The translations under genes and the position numbers were made by a program. From the NCBI RefSeq assembly GCF_014596575.1, contig NZ_NASZ01000025.1, forward strand, positions 1 through 58,043: a stretch of 58,043 bases of DNA, given 5' to 3'. This document shows, in pieces, positions 1 through 8,299 of the stretch (the stretch's first letter is position 1; each line of letters begins with the position of its first letter). The stretch comes from Flavobacterium pokkalii (GTDB taxonomy: Bacteria; Bacteroidota; Bacteroidia; Flavobacteriales; Flavobacteriaceae). Under the pieces are notes generated by a model. That model saw only the letters and a program-made list of their open reading frames with translations, was not told where the DNA came from and did no database searches.

Positions 1-1176
1 ATTAGTTACTGTACCGGCAGTTACCGAACCTGTACTAGCACCATAACAAGAAGCATCCGTTTTAGAAGAAGTTCCAAGAGCTAAGGCAGCAGCAGGTTGA
101 GTAATCTCAACTTCTGAACTTGTAACACTGCATCCATTAGCTTCAGTTACTTTAACTTTATAAAATCCAACACCTAAGCCGGTATAAACTCCATTTGAAT
201 CACCATTTGTTGGTAAGCCAGTTGGACTAAACGATCCTCCTGAAGTGGCAGAATATAATAAATCATAAGTTATAGTTCCAGTACCTCCAGTTTTAGTTGC
301 TGTTACTGTACCATTAGAAGCGCCATTACAAGTTACATTTGTTTTTGTTATTGAATTAATTGCTATTGTACAACAGGATTCAACTGTTATTGATTTTGTT
401 TCAGTGTCTGTGTCATTATCGCTATCAGTAACTGTTAAACTTACTGTTTTTGATCCTCCAGAAGAGTATGTCACTGTAATTGGACCACTTGATGTTGAAG
501 TAGCAGGAGATGCTCCAGTACCAAAATTCCAAGCATAAGTTAAAGTTCCATCTCCTCCTGTAGAGATATTGGTAAATGTTACTTGTTGGTAAGTGTTTCC
601 TGTACAACTTGGGATGTATGTAAAATCAACAGCTAAAGGTGTGTTAACAATTATGTTAGGGATACTGCTTGCTTGAGCACATTTTGAACCGACTGATTCG
701 CTTGCGCAACTAGCTGCTGTACTACTAAACCCCCCTGTTTTCCAAGATACATAAATATTGCGTAGTTCAAGTTTACCACCACATGTAAAATTTATTTGTG
801 AGATATTAATTGGTATCGTTGGAATTTGAGTTCCGGTAATTGGCTCAGCATAAGTGTATTTACCAGTTGTATTCACTTTAACATCATTCCAGTAAAGATC
901 AAATTGCACATAAATGTTGTATTTTGGGCCTGTATTAACAGTTAAAAATAAATATGCAGTTGTTGCATCACCAACATTACAGATATCTAATGGAGAACCA
1001 TCTGCTTTTCCAATAAAAGCAGTTGTAATGGTTAAATCGTTTGCAGTACAACCTGAAAAGGTACAAGCCGAAGTTTCGGGTAATGTTACTGAGGGATTGG
1101 TTTGCGAATAACTATTTGCTACTGAAAATAACAATATTAACAAGGCTAAAAATCGAATAAAAGTAATTTTTTTCAT
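1..1176 (-). CDS. Secreted PKD/SprB-repeat surface protein, 5' part only
   Basis: The minus-strand frame is open from the ATG at 1176 to the left edge, so only the first 392 codons are present. Residues 1-25 form a signal peptide (MKKITFIRFLALLILL core, ending near SYSQ). A Cys-containing, beta-rich region follows to about residue 178. A PKD-like domain spans about 180-265 (TFTNIS...YAWNFG...VSLTVTDSD). SprB-type repeats begin near 268 (TNVTCNGASNGTVTAT) and again near 376 (TDASCYGASTGSVTAG). SprB repeats and PKD domains are typical of very large flavobacterial adhesins exported by the type IX system, usually with a C-terminal sorting domain, which would lie outside this window. The T9SS regulator PorX is encoded at 36085-37638. 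Surface location is inferred from family knowledge; the exact ligand or motility role is unknown. Confidence 0.85.
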   Translation of the reverse strand, partial: MKKITFIRFLALLILLFSVANSYSQTNPSVTLPETSACTFSGCTANDLTITTAFIGKADGSPLDICNVGDATTAYLFLTVNTGPKYNIYVQFDLYWNDVKVNTTGKYTYAEPITGTQIPTIPINISQINFTCGGKLELRNIYVSWKTGGFSSTAASCASESVGSKCAQASSIPNIIVNTPLAVDFTYIPSCTGNTYQQVTFTNISTGGDGTLTYAWNFGTGASPATSTSSGPITVTYSSGGSKTVSLTVTDSDNDTDTETKSITVESCCTIAINSITKTNVTCNGASNGTVTATKTGGTGTITYDLLYSATSGGSFSPTGLPTNGDSNGVYTGLGVGFYKVKVTEANGCSVTSSEVEITQPAAALALGTSSKTDASCYGASTGSVTAGTVTN

Positions 1177-1184
1177 AATATTTA

Positions 1185-1316
1185 TTATTTAAATAAATTT
1201 GGGATGAATGCTTTAGAAGATGAGGAGCTATCCAATTTTTCCATAAAAGAATTACTGATATGCGTTTCTTTTGTAGTTAGGATTGTTTTGGAGGGAAGAG
1301 TAGTTTTAGTTTCCAT
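1185..1316 (-). CDS. Possible 43-aa small protein upstream of the surface protein
   Basis: An ATG at 1316 opens a 43-codon frame that ends 8 bases before the start of the secreted PKD/SprB protein. It is rich in Ser, Thr and Lys (METKTTLPSKTILTT start, SSSSSK near residue 31) and has no signal peptide or membrane segment. I recognise no family. The close spacing to the next start suggests co-transcription or a translated leader, but the frame is short enough to be chance. No clear TAnnTTTG element is visible upstream on this strand. Confidence 0.3.
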   Translation of the reverse strand: METKTTLPSKTILTTKETHISNSFMEKLDSSSSSKAFIPNLFK

Positions 1317-1676
1317 AATAATCAATTTTAAGATGATTGGAGCTAATTGATATAGCTAGAAATGTATTAATCTAATTTTACGCTAAGCTACTCACATTAA
1401 ATCTCAGCAATAAATTTTCTCTTTAAACAACCTAAAAACTCGTTAAAAAGCGTTTTTATTTGTAAAACAAACCCTAGAATTGAGTTAATTTTTTGTTTAT
1501 CTGTCGTGATTAATCAAAAAGTTCTGTTAATATCGGAACTCATTTAAAGGATGTAGCATTTTAAAATCAGCTAATGACTTTGTTGATTTTTTGTTTTTAT
1601 GATATAAAATATTCAAAGATTAATTGTATCTTTCTGTTTAGGAAATTTATAATAACGTCATGTAAACAGAAACAAT
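1317..1676. other. Intergenic region between divergent genes, no gene seen
   Basis: About 360 bases separate the surface-protein unit (minus) from sixA (plus). I see no ORF, RNA gene or strong hairpin here. A near match to the flavobacterial -7 element, TATCTTTC at 1627-1634, lies about 40 bases before the sixA start and may be its promoter; no -33 TTG is well placed. Confidence 0.35.
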
Positions 1677-2162
1677 ATGAAAAATCTAGTGTTAGTAAGG
1701 CATGCAAAATCAAATTGGGATATGCCGTTGAAAGATATTGATCGGCCTTTGGATCAAAGAGGGCTTCAGGATGCGCATTTAGTTTCTTCTAATATTCAAA
1801 AGCATGTTCCTAAAAAATATATTATTTGGAGTAGTCCCGCCAAAAGAGCTTCTGATACTGCGGTTATTTTTGCCCAAAATATGTTGTATCCCATAGAAAA
1901 TATTGTTTATAAGGAGGAGTTGTACACTTTTGATGAAAAGCAGTTGGAACATATTGTAAAATCCTGTGCAAACTCATTTGATAGTGTAATTCTTTTTGGT
2001 CATAATGCTGCAATTACAAATTTTGTTAATAAATTTGGTGATGTATTTATAGATAATGTTCCTACAAGCGGCTTTGTTTCGCTTGAATTTGATACAGATT
2101 ATTGGGATAAAATAAATAAAGGAAAAACTAAAAAAATAATAATGCCAAAAGATTTAAAATAA
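1677..2162 (+). CDS. sixA: SixA-type phosphohistidine phosphatase
   Basis: This 161-residue protein belongs to the histidine phosphatase (phosphoglycerate mutase-like) superfamily. The catalytic RHAKS motif places the nucleophile at His9. Arg57 in SSPAKRASDTA and His109 in LFGHN are the other expected phosphate-pocket residues. Its small size and lack of extra domains match SixA, which in E. coli removes phosphate from a histidine-containing phosphotransfer protein. The gene is the first of a tight plus-strand cluster: ppk1 starts 3 bases after its stop, followed by ppx. This suggests a link to polyphosphate or phosphohistidine turnover, although the physiological substrate cannot be read from the sequence. 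Confidence 0.85.
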   Translation: MKNLVLVRHAKSNWDMPLKDIDRPLDQRGLQDAHLVSSNIQKHVPKKYIIWSSPAKRASDTAVIFAQNMLYPIENIVYKEELYTFDEKQLEHIVKSCANSFDSVILFGHNAAITNFVNKFGDVFIDNVPTSGFVSLEFDTDYWDKINKGKTKKIIMPKDLK

Positions 2163-2165
2163 AAA

Positions 2166-4238
2166 ATGTTTGATCAAAAATATATTGACAGAGAAAAAAG
2201 TTGGTTAGCATTTAACGCCAGAGTACTCCAGGAAGCAGCAGACGATTCGGTTCCATTATTAGACAGATTACGATTTTTAGGAATTTTTTCCAATAATTTA
2301 GACGAATTTTTCAGAGTTCGTTTTGCTGCTATTCGCAGATTGAGTTTGTCCGGAAAAACAGGAGAAAAAATTTTAGGAGGAATCTCGGCACAACAATTAG
2401 TTAAAGATATTACCGAAATTGTAATTGAACATCAGGCGGAAAGTTTGGCTATTTTGAAAGAAATAGAAGCCAAACTGGAAACCGAAAATATTTTTATTAT
2501 CAATGAGAATGAAATTTCCGATGAACAGGAAATTTTTCTGAAAGACTTCTTTATTCAGTCTTTAAGTCCCGAATTAGTAACCATCATTTTGAATGATTTG
2601 GCCGAATTTCCTTTGCTGAAAGATAATGTAGGTTATTTGGCTGTAAAATTGGTGATGAAAAAAGATGGAGAAGTTCATTATGCTATTATTGAAATCCCAA
2701 AAACAATTAATCGTTTTGTGGTTTTACCGTCAAATGATAATAAAAAATATGTAATTCTCATTGATGATGTCATCCGACACAATTTACATAGTATTTTCAA
2801 TATTTTTGATTACGACAGTATTTCGGCTCATATGATAAAAATTAGTCGGGACGCGCAGTTAGAGATTGATAGTGATTTGAGCAAAAGTATGCTTGAAAAA
2901 ATTTCAACCAGTGTAAAAGACCGACGAATAGGAGAACCCGTGCGTTTTATTTATGATCAGTTGATTGAAGATGATACGCTTCAGTTTTTCCTGGATAAAA
3001 TGAAAATTGTCTCGACTGACAGTATTATTCCGGGTGGAAGATACCATAACAGAAGGGATTATATGGAGTTCCCAAACTTAGGCAGATTCGATTTACTTTA
3101 TAAAAAAAATATTCCTTTGCCAATTCCCGGATTGAGTCTGGAAGGAAGTATTTTGGAAAAAATCAGTAAAAAAGATTATCTGTTGCACGCACCTTATCAG
3201 TCTTTTTCTTATTTGACCAAATTTTTAAGAGAGGCCGCCTTAGATCCCAAAGTGACTACAATAAAAATTACGTTGTACCGATTAGCAAAAAATTCTCAAA
3301 TTATCAGTTCGCTGATAAATGCTGCTAAAAACGGAAAAAAAGTTACGGTTCAAATCGAATTACAGGCACGTTTTGACGAAGCTTCGAATATTTCATATTC
3401 CGAACAAATGCAACAGGAAGGAATTGAACTTATTTTTGGTATCAAAGGTTTGAAAGTACACAGTAAAATATGTGTAATTGAACGAATTGAAAACGGAAAA
3501 AATAAGCGTTACGGATTTATTTCTACCGGAAATTTCAACGAATCTACTGCTAAAATTTATACTGATGTGACACTTTTTACCAGTCACCAACAAATTTTAA
3601 AAGATATTTCGAAAATATTTGAATTTTTCAATATTAATTATCGAGTTCATCGCTATAAACATTTGATTGTATCTCCGCATTATACCCGTTCAAAATTTTA
3701 TAAGTTCATCGATAGAGAAATTATGAATGCCCGTGCCGGAAGATTGGCGTATATGAAGCTGAAAATGAATAGTTTGTCTGATTTTGATATAATTGATAAA
3801 TTATATGAAGCCAGTAATGCTGGAGTTAAAATTCAATTAGAAGTCAGAGGAATCTGCTCATTAATTCCAGGAATAAAAGGGATGAGTGAAAATATTGAGG
3901 CCATCAGTATTGTGGACAATTATCTGGAACATTCCCGTATTTATATTTTTGCAAATGGAGGACAAACAGAAGTTTATATATCATCTGCCGATTTTATGAC
4001 CCGAAATTTAGATGGCAGAGTCGAAGTTAGCTGTCCGATTTATGACGAGGAAATTAAAAAAGAACTAATTGAAAATTTTGATATTGGTTGGAAAGGAAAT
4101 GTAAAAGCACGTTTTCATTCGTATAAATTAGACAATAAATACCGTAAGAATAACGGTAAAAATATCTTTAGAGCACAAATTGAAACGTATAAATATTACC
4201 AACGAAAGGTTGATTTATTAAAAGAAGTTATCTTTTAA
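2166..4238 (+). CDS. ppk1: Polyphosphate kinase 1
   Basis: The 690-residue product has the full-length Ppk1 architecture: an N-terminal helical domain (YIDREKSWLAFNARV), a head domain, and two C-terminal PLD-like catalytic domains. The conserved VHSKIC motif puts the expected autophosphorylated histidine at about residue 432. Other family blocks include GRYHNRRDYMEFPN, STGNFNEST and EVRGICSLIPG. The enzyme reversibly moves the gamma-phosphate of ATP onto inorganic polyphosphate. It lies 3 bases after sixA and 23 bases before ppx, so synthesis and breakdown are probably expressed together. Nothing looks truncated. Confidence 0.97.
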   Translation: MFDQKYIDREKSWLAFNARVLQEAADDSVPLLDRLRFLGIFSNNLDEFFRVRFAAIRRLSLSGKTGEKILGGISAQQLVKDITEIVIEHQAESLAILKEIEAKLETENIFIINENEISDEQEIFLKDFFIQSLSPELVTIILNDLAEFPLLKDNVGYLAVKLVMKKDGEVHYAIIEIPKTINRFVVLPSNDNKKYVILIDDVIRHNLHSIFNIFDYDSISAHMIKISRDAQLEIDSDLSKSMLEKISTSVKDRRIGEPVRFIYDQLIEDDTLQFFLDKMKIVSTDSIIPGGRYHNRRDYMEFPNLGRFDLLYKKNIPLPIPGLSLEGSILEKISKKDYLLHAPYQSFSYLTKFLREAALDPKVTTIKITLYRLAKNSQIISSLINAAKNGKKVTVQIELQARFDEASNISYSEQMQQEGIELIFGIKGLKVHSKICVIERIENGKNKRYGFISTGNFNESTAKIYTDVTLFTSHQQILKDISKIFEFFNINYRVHRYKHLIVSPHYTRSKFYKFIDREIMNARAGRLAYMKLKMNSLSDFDIIDKLYEASNAGVKIQLEVRGICSLIPGIKGMSENIEAISIVDNYLEHSRIYIFANGGQTEVYISSADFMTRNLDGRVEVSCPIYDEEIKKELIENFDIGWKGNVKARFHSYKLDNKYRKNNGKNIFRAQIETYKYYQRKVDLLKEVIF

Positions 4239-4261
4239 AAAGTCATTAATAAAGTAAGAGA

Positions 4262-5152
4262 ATGATAAAAATTAAAAAATATGCCGCCATTGATATTGGA
4301 TCGAATGCGATGCGTTTGTTGGTAACCAATATTGTAGAACAGGACGGCAAAGAAACGCAGTTTAATAAAAGTGCTTTAGTGCGTGTTCCTATTCGTTTGG
4401 GACAGGATGCCTTTACCGTTGGAGAAATTTCTCAAGAGAATTCAGACAGGATGATTGATGCCATGAAAGCATTTAATCTGTTGATGAAAGTACATAAAGT
4501 GGAAGCTTATAAAGCTTTTGCTACTTCGGCAATGCGTGAAGCTTACAACGGAAAAGAAGTGGTAGCGATGATTAAGAAAAAAGCCGATATTAAAATTGAA
4601 ATTATCGATGGCAAAAAAGAAGCTGCTATTATTGCTTCAACCGATTTGCATCATTTGTTAAAAACCGACAAAACCTATTTGTTTGTGGATGTAGGTGGTG
4701 GTAGTACTGAATTTACGCTGTTTTCAGACGGAAAAATTGTAACCTCTCGTTCTTTTAAAGTAGGTACCGTTCGTTTGCTTAATGAAATGGTTTGTGATGT
4801 GGTTTGGAATGAAATTGAAAAATGGATAAAAACTAATACTGCTGAGTTTGATGAAATTTCACTGATTGGATCCGGAGGAAACATCAATAAGTTGTTTAAA
4901 ATGTCCGGAAAAATGCAGGACAAACCTTTATCATATTTGTATATAAATTCACAATATGCTTTTTTAAATTCGCTGACTTACGACCAAAGAATTTCCGAAT
5001 TAGGTTTGAATCCTGACCGTGCTGACGTAATTATTCCAGCGGTTCGAATTTATTTAAATGCTATGAAATGGAGCGGGGCCAGAAATATTTATGTTCCTAA
5101 AATTGGACTTTCCGACGGAATTGTGAAAGCCATGTATTTTGGTAAAATTTAG
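4262..5152 (+). CDS. ppx: Exopolyphosphatase / Ppx-GppA family phosphatase
   Basis: This 296-residue protein has the two ASKHA phosphate loops of the Ppx/GppA family: AAIDIGSNAMRLLV at the N-terminus and FVDVGGGSTEFTL near residue 145. GSGGNINKLF near 200 is the third nucleotide-site block. Length matches the short form found in Bacteroidota, which lacks the C-terminal HD-like domain of E. coli Ppx. It should hydrolyse terminal phosphates of polyphosphate, or the 5'-phosphate of pppGpp; the two cannot be separated by sequence alone. The position next to ppk1 favours polyphosphate. The TMEM175-like gene starts only 5 bases downstream. Confidence 0.9.
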   Translation: MIKIKKYAAIDIGSNAMRLLVTNIVEQDGKETQFNKSALVRVPIRLGQDAFTVGEISQENSDRMIDAMKAFNLLMKVHKVEAYKAFATSAMREAYNGKEVVAMIKKKADIKIEIIDGKKEAAIIASTDLHHLLKTDKTYLFVDVGGGSTEFTLFSDGKIVTSRSFKVGTVRLLNEMVCDVVWNEIEKWIKTNTAEFDEISLIGSGGNINKLFKMSGKMQDKPLSYLYINSQYAFLNSLTYDQRISELGLNPDRADVIIPAVRIYLNAMKWSGARNIYVPKIGLSDGIVKAMYFGKI

Positions 5153-5157
5153 TAAAA

Positions 5158-5751
5158 ATGAATAAAAACAGATTGGAAGCTTTTAGCGACGGAGTGCTGG
5201 CTATTATTATCACAATTATGGTTTTGGAATTAAAAGTTCCGGAAGGAGCTTTGTTTTCAGATTTACTTGGTCTTTTTCCGGTCTTTTTGAGTTATGTGCT
5301 GAGTTTTATTTATGTTGGGATTTATTGGAATAACCATCATCATTTGTTGCATAGTGCTACCAGAGTTGATGGTAAAATTCTATGGGCAAATCTTCATTTG
5401 CTTTTTTGGCTTTCACTGATTCCGGCTTCAACGGCCTGGATGGGAGAGCATAATTTTGCCAAAGCAACTGTAACCGTTTATGGCTTGGTTTTATTTATGT
5501 CGGCTATTGCTTTTGTGATTTTACAAACAACAATTATTTGTTTGGATGGCGAAAAATCTTTTTTGGCAGAAGCCGTTGGTAAAGATGCTAAAGGAAAATG
5601 GTCGCAGACTTTGTATCTTTTAGCAATTGTAATTTCGTTTTTCTATCAATGGATTTCCTTAGTCATTTATTTAATAGTTGCCCTGATGTGGCTAATTCCT
5701 GATTCCAGAATTGAAAAGAAAATTTTGGAATCCGGAAAAAGTAAACATTAA
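5158..5751 (+). CDS. TMEM175-family potassium channel-like membrane protein
   Basis: The 197-residue protein is almost entirely hydrophobic, with about six transmembrane segments. Its first segment carries the family signature R-x-x-A-F-S-D (NRLEAFSDGVLAIIITI), which forms the pore entrance in TMEM175 channels. The following block, LELKVP, and the Asn-His cluster WNNHHHLL near residue 60 are also typical (DUF1211). Bacterial members assemble as tetramers and are weakly selective K+ channels. The gene is 5 bases after ppx, and its last bases overlap the convergent dnaX stop. Its physical link to polyphosphate genes is suggestive only. Confidence 0.85.
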   Translation: MNKNRLEAFSDGVLAIIITIMVLELKVPEGALFSDLLGLFPVFLSYVLSFIYVGIYWNNHHHLLHSATRVDGKILWANLHLLFWLSLIPASTAWMGEHNFAKATVTVYGLVLFMSAIAFVILQTTIICLDGEKSFLAEAVGKDAKGKWSQTLYLLAIVISFFYQWISLVIYLIVALMWLIPDSRIEKKILESGKSKH

Positions 5752-7468
5752 GCGTTTATGTCTAATCCAAAAGTGGTTCGCAACAAATCAATATTTGGGT
5801 TGATTTCGTGTAAACGGTTGTATCTGTCCTGATCATTTAAGGCTTTTTTGATAGCAACATTTTCATTTACAATGATATCAATCGTAATGTTGTGGTTGTG
5901 AAGATGTCCTCGTAGATGTCCTAAAAGTCCATTCATTTCTTTTTCGAAATCTAATTTGGAACCTTCGTTAGGTAATTCAATACTAATGGTTGTGCCGTTT
6001 AAAACCGGATCATTGATAAGCAATAAAGATTCCATAATTTTAAATCCTTTATCTCCTAAGCGTTTGGCATAATTATTCCATTGCAACAACATTTCGGTTT
6101 CAGTAAAAGCTTCGGTAGGCAAATCCACAATTGGTCTCACAACTGTTTTTTTGTTTTGTTCCAATGCTTGTCTGGCTCGAATACTCGATAAAGATAGGGC
6201 AGAAAATTGCGGACCTGTTACTTCAGGTTCTGTTTTTTTTGTAGTTTCCGGTTTTTCGATTGCTTGATTTTCTGCTGAGACCGAAGTTGGAGTAGTTACA
6301 GGTTCGACAGCAGTATGGTTTCCAATAGTTTTTGTTTGTTCAACTATCGAATAATCGTTTTTTCTAAAATAAGTTGGTGGAATTATAAAGGACTCAGCTT
6401 TTTTTTTTCTCCATCAAAAGTGATAGAGGCCAATTGCATCAAACAAAGTTCAACTAATAATCGCTGATTTTGACTGAGTTTGTATTTTAAATCGCACTCA
6501 TTGGCGATAGCAATTCCCTGTAAAAGAAATTCCTGAGAGCATTTTTGAGCCTGAACACCATACATTTTTTGAGCCTGTTCTCCCGCTTCTAATAAAGTTA
6601 AAGTTGAAGGCGTTTTACAAACCAATAAATCACGGAAATGTGAAGCCAATCCGGCAACAAAATGGTGTGCATCAAAACCTTTTGAAAGAATGTCGTTGAA
6701 AGCAATTAATAAATCCGGAATTTTATTTTCCAGAATTAAATCGGTTACATTTATGTATGTTTCGTAATCTAAAACATTTAGATTCTCAGTTACCGCCTGA
6801 CGGGTTAAATTTGTTCCACAATAAGAAACGACTCTGTCAAAAATAGACAAAGCATCACGCATTGCACCATCCGCTTTTTGAGCGATAATATGCAAAGCAT
6901 CGTCTTCAAATTCAATTCCCTGATTTTCGGCAACACCGGCTAAATGTTCTTTGGCATCTTTTACGGTAATTCTTTTAAAATCAAAAATTTGACAACGGGA
7001 TAAAATCGTTGGGATGATTTTATGTTTTTCAGTGGTTGCCAAAATGAAGATTGCGTGTTTAGGCGGTTCTTCTAATGTTTTCAAAAAAGCATTGAAAGCT
7101 GCCGAAGACAACATGTGTACCTCATCAATAATATAGACTTTGTATTTTCCGGTTTGCGGAGGGATACGTACCTGATCAATCAGATTTCGAATATCATCTA
7201 CCGAGTTGTTTGACGCAGCATCTAATTCGAAAACATTGAAAGCAAAGTCTTCGTTAGGATCATCATAACCCGGTTGGTTGATTTTTCGGGCCAAAATTCT
7301 GGCACAGGTTGTTTTTCCAACACCCCTTGGTCCTGTGAAAAGTAAAGCAGAAGCCAAATGATTGTTTTCTATGGCATTCAATAAAGTATTGGTAATCGCT
7401 TTTTGTCCCACAACATCATTAAATGTTTGTGGACGGTATTTGCGGGCTGATACTATAAATTGTTCCAT
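5748..7468 (-). CDS. dnaX: DNA polymerase III tau subunit, made by a -1 frameshift in dnaX
   Basis: Reading on the minus strand, frame 0 from ATG 7468 encodes the clamp-loader AAA+ ATPase and stops at 6383. The -1 frame is open from the A10 tract (6399-6408) to 5748 and encodes the rest of a normal tau: a Pro/Thr/Glu linker (about residues 363-425) and a C-terminal domain (VVRPIVDLP...LRTTFGLDI). One -1 shift or one extra A in the transcript joins them into about 573 residues. Walker A is GPRGVGKTT near residue 46, Walker B is VYIIDEVHML, and the arginine finger is in LSRCQIF. The zinc-binding cysteines found in many DnaX proteins are absent between Walker A and FNVFELDAASN. A sequencing error in the homopolymer is the main alternative. 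Confidence 0.8.
6383..7468 (-). CDS. dnaX: DNA polymerase III gamma-like short form of DnaX (frame 0)
   Basis: The uninterrupted frame gives about 361 residues, domains I-III of the clamp loader, ending GEKKKLSPL just after the A10 tract. This is comparable to the gamma product of E. coli or Thermus dnaX: the ATPase and oligomerisation domains without the helicase- and polymerase-binding tail. A longer reading from a TTG at 7489 is unlikely, because that codon sits inside a perfect -7 promoter box (TATATTTG, 7487-7494). ATG 7468 fits the promoter with a leader of about 13 bases and begins MEQFIVSARKYRPQ, the usual DnaX start. Confidence 0.75.
   Translation of the reverse strand: MEQFIVSARKYRPQTFNDVVGQKAITNTLLNAIENNHLASALLFTGPRGVGKTTCARILARKINQPGYDDPNEDFAFNVFELDAASNNSVDDIRNLIDQVRIPPQTGKYKVYIIDEVHMLSSAAFNAFLKTLEEPPKHAIFILATTEKHKIIPTILSRCQIFDFKRITVKDAKEHLAGVAENQGIEFEDDALHIIAQKADGAMRDALSIFDRVVSYCGTNLTRQAVTENLNVLDYETYINVTDLILENKIPDLLIAFNDILSKGFDAHHFVAGLASHFRDLLVCKTPSTLTLLEAGEQAQKMYGVQAQKCSQEFLLQGIAIANECDLKYKLSQNQRLLVELCLMQLASITFDGEKKKLSPL
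6399..6408 (-). other. A10 slippery tract in dnaX
   Basis: On the coding strand the gene reads GGAG, ten A, then GCTGAG. It contains the heptamer A AAA AAG in frame, the same slippery sequence used by E. coli dnaX. The run is also long enough for RNA polymerase slippage as described for Thermus dnaX. The three outcomes differ: frame 0 ends LSPL-stop, one A fewer gives an immediate TGA, and one A more (or a -1 ribosomal shift) reads into the 212-codon tau tail. No obvious stem-loop follows directly. Confidence 0.7.
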
Positions 7469-7486
7469 AGAAATTTTATTCGAAAG

Positions 7487-7494
7487 CAAATATA
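7487..7494 (-). promoter_or_regulatory. Putative -7 promoter element of dnaX
   Basis: TATATTTG on the minus strand is a perfect match to the flavobacterial TAnnTTTG element and ends 18 bases before ATG 7468. This decides the start codon, since the longer frame begins with a TTG inside the box. Confidence 0.6.
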
Positions 7495-7568
7495 GGTTTT
7501 AATTTAAAGATTGAAAAATTTAAATATTGAAGATTTTATAAAAAATTAGAATCCTGATTTGATTGTTT

Positions 7569-7883
7569 TTAAGATTGATTTTTCCTTCTGCTTCGGGATT
7601 TAATACTAATATTTAATAATAGTTGTGTGGTTTCATTGTTAGAATTGGCAGCAAATCCGGCAACGTAAACTCCTTTTTTTCCGGACTTGGATTGGATACC
7701 AAAAACAATGGCTTCGTCATCCGGATTGGATTCACCTTCATAACGATAAATATGTTTGATTTCAAATTTATCAGGGTTTTTCAAAATGACATCTTCATGT
7801 TTGTTAAAGTCATAATTAAAACCATTTTCGTTCAATTCGTCCAAGGCTTTTGAAACAGAATCGTAGTGGTATATAGGATCCAT
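7569..7883 (-). CDS. Small conserved Bacteroidota protein of unknown function
   Basis: The 104-residue protein begins [19 protein letters not shown] and has a central acidic block ([19 protein letters not shown]) and a basic tail ([10 protein letters not shown]). It has no signal peptide or membrane segment. Similar short proteins in flavobacteria are often labelled phosphoribosylpyrophosphate synthetase. That name is not supported here: the length is far too short for PRPP synthetase and no PRPP-binding loop is visible. It sits alone between dnaX and rnpB. I cannot assign a function. Confidence 0.75.
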   Translation of the reverse strand: MDPIYHYDSVSKALDELNENGFNYDFNKHEDVILKNPDKFEIKHIYRYEGESNPDDEAIVFGIQSKSGKKGVYVAGFAANSNNETTQLLLNISIKSRSRRKNQS

Positions 7884-7976
7884 GGTGTAAAATATTAAGT
7901 GGTTAAAAGTTATTTAAATATAACCATTTTATTTTTAATGTATTGCGAAATACTTGTTAAAGTCGCTGTTTTGTAC

Positions 7977-8007
7977 TTGTTGGCATGGTTTTTAAATTGT
8001 AATTTTG
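7977..8007 (+). promoter_or_regulatory. Promoter of rnpB
   Basis: A TTG at 7977-7979 or 7980-7982 and TAATTTTG at 8000-8007 (perfect TAnnTTTG) form a flavobacterial promoter with a spacer of 17 to 20 bases. The predicted start, about 5 bases after the -7 box, falls at 8012, exactly where the RNase P RNA P1 stem begins. Confidence 0.8.
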
Positions 8008-8200
8008 CACCACAGACCGCCTTATCGCTGTTCGCCTTGGCGGAGAGAGGAAAGTCCGGACACCATAGAGAAGCATAGCGGGTAACACCCGTCATCCTGT
8101 TTTTCGGGACGGATAGGACAAGTGCAACAGAAAGTATGTACAGGTAATGCTGTAGTGAAACCAGGTAAACTCTATGCGGTGAAATACCAAGTATATCAGC

Positions 8201-8218
8201 TCCCGATAACTATCGGGA
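8201..8218. repeat. Palindrome in rnpB, copy 1
   Basis: TCCCGATA-AC-TATCGGGA forms an 8-bp stem with a 2-base loop inside rnpB. It is almost the same as copy 2 at 8300-8317 and shares its CCGATA/TATCGG core with the intergenic palindrome at 29975-30010. Confidence 0.75.
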
Positions 8219-8299
8219 TAAAAAGGATTTCTCGTCCGTTGCTGAAGGGTAGGTAGCTTGATCTTGTTGGTAACAACAAGGCTAGATAAATGATAAGGG

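Noticed and set aside
914..1111. Plus-strand ORF near the left edge
   Set aside because: The minus strand here encodes a continuous signal peptide, PKD and SprB-repeat protein; this frame is a shadow.
3393..3593. Minus-strand ORF inside ppk1
   Set aside because: It overlaps a fully conserved part of Ppk1 and has no family features.
7910..8095. Minus-strand 61-codon ORF
   Set aside because: It lies over the 5' part of rnpB and its promoter, so it is a shadow of the RNA gene.
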